Positions 61,863-64,000 of a DNA stretch of 64,000 nt are shown in pieces (positions within the stretch are counted from its first letter, which is position 1; the number at the start of each line of letters is the position of its first letter). The stretch comes from Haemophilus parainfluenzae. Its GTDB lineage: Bacteria; Pseudomonadota; Gammaproteobacteria; Enterobacterales; Pasteurellaceae. Under the pieces are notes generated by a model that worked only from the letters and a program-made list of their open reading frames with translations, had not been told where the DNA came from and ran no database searches. A program made the position numbers and the translations under genes. The stretch is taken from positions 62,001 to 126,000 of the forward strand of contig NZ_QEPZ01000001.1 of assembly GCF_003253005.1 (NCBI RefSeq), written 5' to 3'.

Positions 61863-63592
61863 TGCGTGCTTTACTTCCCTTTTTACGTTTATTTAAATTC
61901 GCTAAGTTGCCTTTATTTTTAGGCTTGGTTTTAATGATTACAGGCCTCGCATCCAGTATTGGCTTGCTGACCACATCGGGTTGGTTTTTAGCGGCAACGG
62001 CCATTGCGGGTCTTGGCACGTTATTTAATTTCTTCTACCCTTCTGCTTCTGTGCGTGGCCTTGCTATTAGCCGCACCTTTTTCCGCTATTTTGAAAAGTT
62101 AGTGACGCACGATGCGACTTTCCGCATTTTGGCTAAATTACGGGTACAAGTTTTTGAGAAGATTATTCCATTAAGTCCTGCAGTGTTAAATCGCTACAGT
62201 AACAGCGATTTATTAAACCGCTTAGTGTCTGATGTGGATACGCTCGATAGCCTTTATCTTCGTTTAATTGCACCACTTATTACGGCTATTTTTGTGATTC
62301 TAGCTATGTGTATTGGCCTAAGTTTCGTCAATGTACCTTTAGCCTTAGGTCTAGGTGTGAGCCTGCTTTTATTAGTATTCGCCATTCCAACCGTTTTCTA
62401 CCAACTGGGTAAAAAATTTGGCGACAAACTCGTGCATTCACGCGCACTTTATCGCACGCAATTCTTAGAATTTATCCAAGCACAAGCGGAATTATTGCTC
62501 TTTAATGCCGAAGATAAATTGAAAGATAATATGGCTAAAACTGAAGCTAACTGGCAAGCAGACCAGCAAAAAGAAGCAAATTTAAGCGGATTTTCAACCG
62601 CCCTTTCACTCTTTTTAAATGGTTTAATTATTGCCGCAATGTTGTGGTTTAGCTCCAAAGCGGAGTTTGGTAACGATGAATATAGCATGGCATTTATTGC
62701 ACTCTTCACTTTTGCGGCCTTAGCCTCATTTGAAATCTTAATGCCATTAGGTTCTGCATTCTTACATATAGGACAGGTGATTGCTTCAGCTGAACGTGTG
62801 ACAGATATTATCGAACAACAACCATTAGTAACTTTTAAGGGCAAAGCGGAGTTCAATCAAAACGCCACAATATTAATTGAAGCCAAAGATCTTTCTTTCA
62901 CTTATCCTGAACGTCAAAATCGTGCTTTAGAGAATTTGAATTTAACTATTCAAAAAGGCAAAAAAGTCGCAATTTTAGGTAAAACAGGCAGCGGAAAATC
63001 CACGTTATTACAGCTTTTAGTGCGTAATTATGATGCTAATCAAGGAGAATTATTCCTTGCTGGAAAACCCATTGCTGATTATTCAGAAGACACATTACGC
63101 AGCCAATTCTGCTTTTTAACACAACGTGTTCATGTATTTAGCGATACACTTCGTCAAAATCTGCAATTCGCAAGTGCGGTCAATATTTCAGATGAAAAAA
63201 TGATCGAGGTGTTAAATCAGGTTGGTTTAGGAAAATTGTTGGAACAAGAACAAGGCTTAGATATTTGGCTAGGTGATGGCGGCCGTCCACTATCCGGTGG
63301 AGAACAACGTCGTTTGGGCTTAGCCCGTATTTTGCTTAATGATGCGCCAATTTTATTATTAGATGAGCCAACTGAAGGTTTAGACCGCGAAACTGAGCGC
63401 CAAATTTTACGTTTGATTCTTGCTCATGCTGAAAATAAAACCTTAATTATGGTGACTCACCGCTTAACGGCGATTGAGCAATTTGATGAACTTTGTGTGA
63501 TTGATGAAGCGAAGCTAATTGAAAAAGGCACTTATGCAGAATTATTGCAATTAGAAAAAGGGTTCTTCAAACAATTAGTGGAGCGTGTGTAA
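61862..63592 (+). CDS. cydC: Glutathione/cysteine ABC exporter subunit CydC
   Basis: Partner half-transporter of CydD. The 576 residues carry six N-terminal membrane helices (LPLFLGLVLMITGLASSIGLL, then FFYPSASVRGLAISRTFFRYFEKLVTHDATFR, the CydC-type segment) and an ABC domain with Walker A LGKTGSGKSTLLQLL, signature LSGGEQRRLGLARIL, Walker B ILLLDEPTEGLD and H-loop MVTHRLTA. It begins at ATG 61862 overlapping cydD, so the two are coupled. An uptake signal lies near 63174. Next comes the minus-strand SRP RNA gene, which converges on it. Confidence 0.97.
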   Translation: MRALLPFLRLFKFAKLPLFLGLVLMITGLASSIGLLTTSGWFLAATAIAGLGTLFNFFYPSASVRGLAISRTFFRYFEKLVTHDATFRILAKLRVQVFEKIIPLSPAVLNRYSNSDLLNRLVSDVDTLDSLYLRLIAPLITAIFVILAMCIGLSFVNVPLALGLGVSLLLLVFAIPTVFYQLGKKFGDKLVHSRALYRTQFLEFIQAQAELLLFNAEDKLKDNMAKTEANWQADQQKEANLSGFSTALSLFLNGLIIAAMLWFSSKAEFGNDEYSMAFIALFTFAALASFEILMPLGSAFLHIGQVIASAERVTDIIEQQPLVTFKGKAEFNQNATILIEAKDLSFTYPERQNRALENLNLTIQKGKKVAILGKTGSGKSTLLQLLVRNYDANQGELFLAGKPIADYSEDTLRSQFCFLTQRVHVFSDTLRQNLQFASAVNISDEKMIEVLNQVGLGKLLEQEQGLDIWLGDGGRPLSGGEQRRLGLARILLNDAPILLLDEPTEGLDRETERQILRLILAHAENKTLIMVTHRLTAIEQFDELCVIDEAKLIEKGTYAELLQLEKGFFKQLVERV

Positions 63593-63610
63593 AATAAGGA
63601 AGGATAAGTT

Positions 63611-63724
63611 GGGTGGAAATCTTCCCAGCTTATTCTCGGCACACAGAAATTCCGACTTTGGCTGCTTTCTTCCGAACCTGACCGAGTAAACCGGACACCG
63701 TTGCGAGAGACCGAGAAGATTCCC
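63611..63724 (-). ncRNA. ffs: 4.5S signal recognition particle RNA
   Basis: On the minus strand a 114-base sequence has the same length as E. coli 4.5S RNA and carries its conserved core: GGTCAGGTTCGGAAGAAAGC followed by AGCC, the asymmetric and symmetric internal loops and tetraloop where Ffh binds. The ends pair (GGGAATCTTC with GAAGATTTCC) and the RNA ends in CCACCC-like sequence. Later conserved TGTGTGCCG and AGCTGGG segments are also present. A promoter 30 bases upstream leaves room for the 5' leader that RNase P removes in E. coli. No strong terminator hairpin is visible after it. Confidence 0.93.
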
Positions 63725-63753
63725 ATTGATATCGCAATGCGATTAGGTGGGCT

Positions 63754-63782
63754 ATTATGCAAGAATTGCCCCTGTATTGCAA
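63754..63782 (-). promoter_or_regulatory. Promoter of the 4.5S RNA gene
   Basis: On the minus strand a -35 box TTGCAA (63782-63777) and a -10 box CATAAT (63759-63754) are separated by 17 bases. The start would be near 63747, giving a short 5' leader before the mature RNA end at 63724. Confidence 0.65.
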
Positions 63783-63845
63783 AGGTTAATTTATCAATTC
63801 GGTGAATTTGACGAGAAAATCGACCGCACTTTTGAGGTAAAACCA

Positions 63846-64000
63846 TGAACTATCTCCAATACTACCCTACCGATGTTGTAAATGGCGAAGGCACGCGTTG
63901 TACCCTTTTCGTTAGCGGTTGTACGCACGGTTGCCGTGGTTGCTACAACCAAAAGAGCTGGTCTTTTGATAATGGCGTATTATTTGATGAAGCGATGGAA
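63846..64000 (+). CDS. nrdG: Anaerobic ribonucleotide reductase activating protein (cut by window end)
   Basis: NrdG is the radical-SAM enzyme that makes the glycyl radical on NrdD. The start ATG at 63846 is preceded by GAGG (63833-63836). The 51 codons present read MNYLQYYPTDVVNGEGTRCT and then VSGCTHGCRGCYNQKSW, with the CxxxCxxC iron-sulfur motif seen as C-THG-C-RG-C. The rest lies beyond the window. It is 9.5 kb from nrdD on the same strand, so the two partners are not one operon here; it follows cydDC and ffs. An uptake signal lies just upstream. Confidence 0.95.

Noticed and set aside
63532..63846. Minus-strand open frame of 104 codons between cydC and nrdG
   Set aside because: It overlaps the 4.5S RNA gene; the conserved RNA core and pairing ends explain the sequence better.

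Overview
The window looks like a core-chromosome segment of a Haemophilus species of the H. influenzae / H. parainfluenzae group (Pasteurellaceae). I count roughly 45 copies of the 9-bp uptake signal sequence AAGTGCGGT (or its complement) by eye. They occur inside genes and as inverted pairs between genes, which is the Hin-type DNA-uptake signature. The DNA is AT-rich, the proteins are gamma-proteobacterial throughout, and many neighbour pairs (folK after pcnB, rnhA/dnaQ, lptCAB-ptsN-rapZ, trxB-cydD-cydC-nrdG) match Haemophilus. I favour a species other than H. influenzae, but that is inference. No prophage, insertion sequence or CRISPR array is visible.

Layout. 1-1000: the end of pcnB, then folK. 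1257-2726: an AT-rich accessory gene of the ApeA antiphage HEPN family, split by one in-frame TGA. 2734-7487: hrpA and two small membrane proteins. 7736-15152: a KefC-type antiporter, rlmL, a large hairpin element, znuA, tcdA and mltA. 15344: initiator tRNA. 15534-18751: DUF2301 protein, mpl, metC. 18892-20559: peroxiredoxin, pgsA and a Gly-Leu-Lys tRNA cluster. 20695-26747 (minus strand): miaB, cpdA, nudF, xseA, roxA, rnfH. 26828-33175: a small EamA transporter, pth, ychF, tesB, rnhA/dnaQ, two identical tRNA-Asp genes, der. 33243-35339: hpt, a probable free-standing ~98-nt iron-regulated small RNA, pmbA. 35428-39293: darP and the lipopolysaccharide-export operon lptC-lptA-lptB-ptsN-rapZ; this PtsN has lysine in place of the phosphorylated histidine. 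39334-46263: an M15 peptidase, dapE, a frameshifted TonB-dependent copper receptor, an ArsC-like protein, an Opa-like porin, sprT and metK with MetJ boxes. 46342-51922: pabA/pabB/pabC for folate, recN with two LexA boxes, nadK, grpE. 51983-54314: nrdD behind an FNR box and paired NrdR boxes. 54389-63592: a uracil-DNA-glycosylase-like protein, a DASS transporter, a purine permease behind a PurR box, cnoX, trxB and cydDC. 63611-63724: the 4.5S SRP RNA gene on the minus strand. The right edge cuts nrdG.

Themes. Several genes serve redox and anaerobic life (nrdD, nrdG, trxB, cydDC, peroxiredoxin). Others serve the cell envelope (mltA, mpl, lptCAB, dapE, M15 peptidase) or translation and RNA (hrpA, rlmL, miaB, roxA, der, ychF, darP, pth, ffs, tRNAs). 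Metal handling is represented by znuA and the copper receptor. Regulatory sites readable directly include MetJ, LexA, FNR, NrdR and PurR operators; the Fur-like, Zur-like and sigma-32 sites are weaker.

The observations most worth following are the TGA-interrupted ApeA gene, the candidate Fur-controlled small RNA between pmbA and hpt, the non-phosphorylatable PtsN, the frameshifted copper receptor that still encodes its copper-ligand motifs, the dual FNR/NrdR control of nrdD, and the long hairpin element at 11870-12044.
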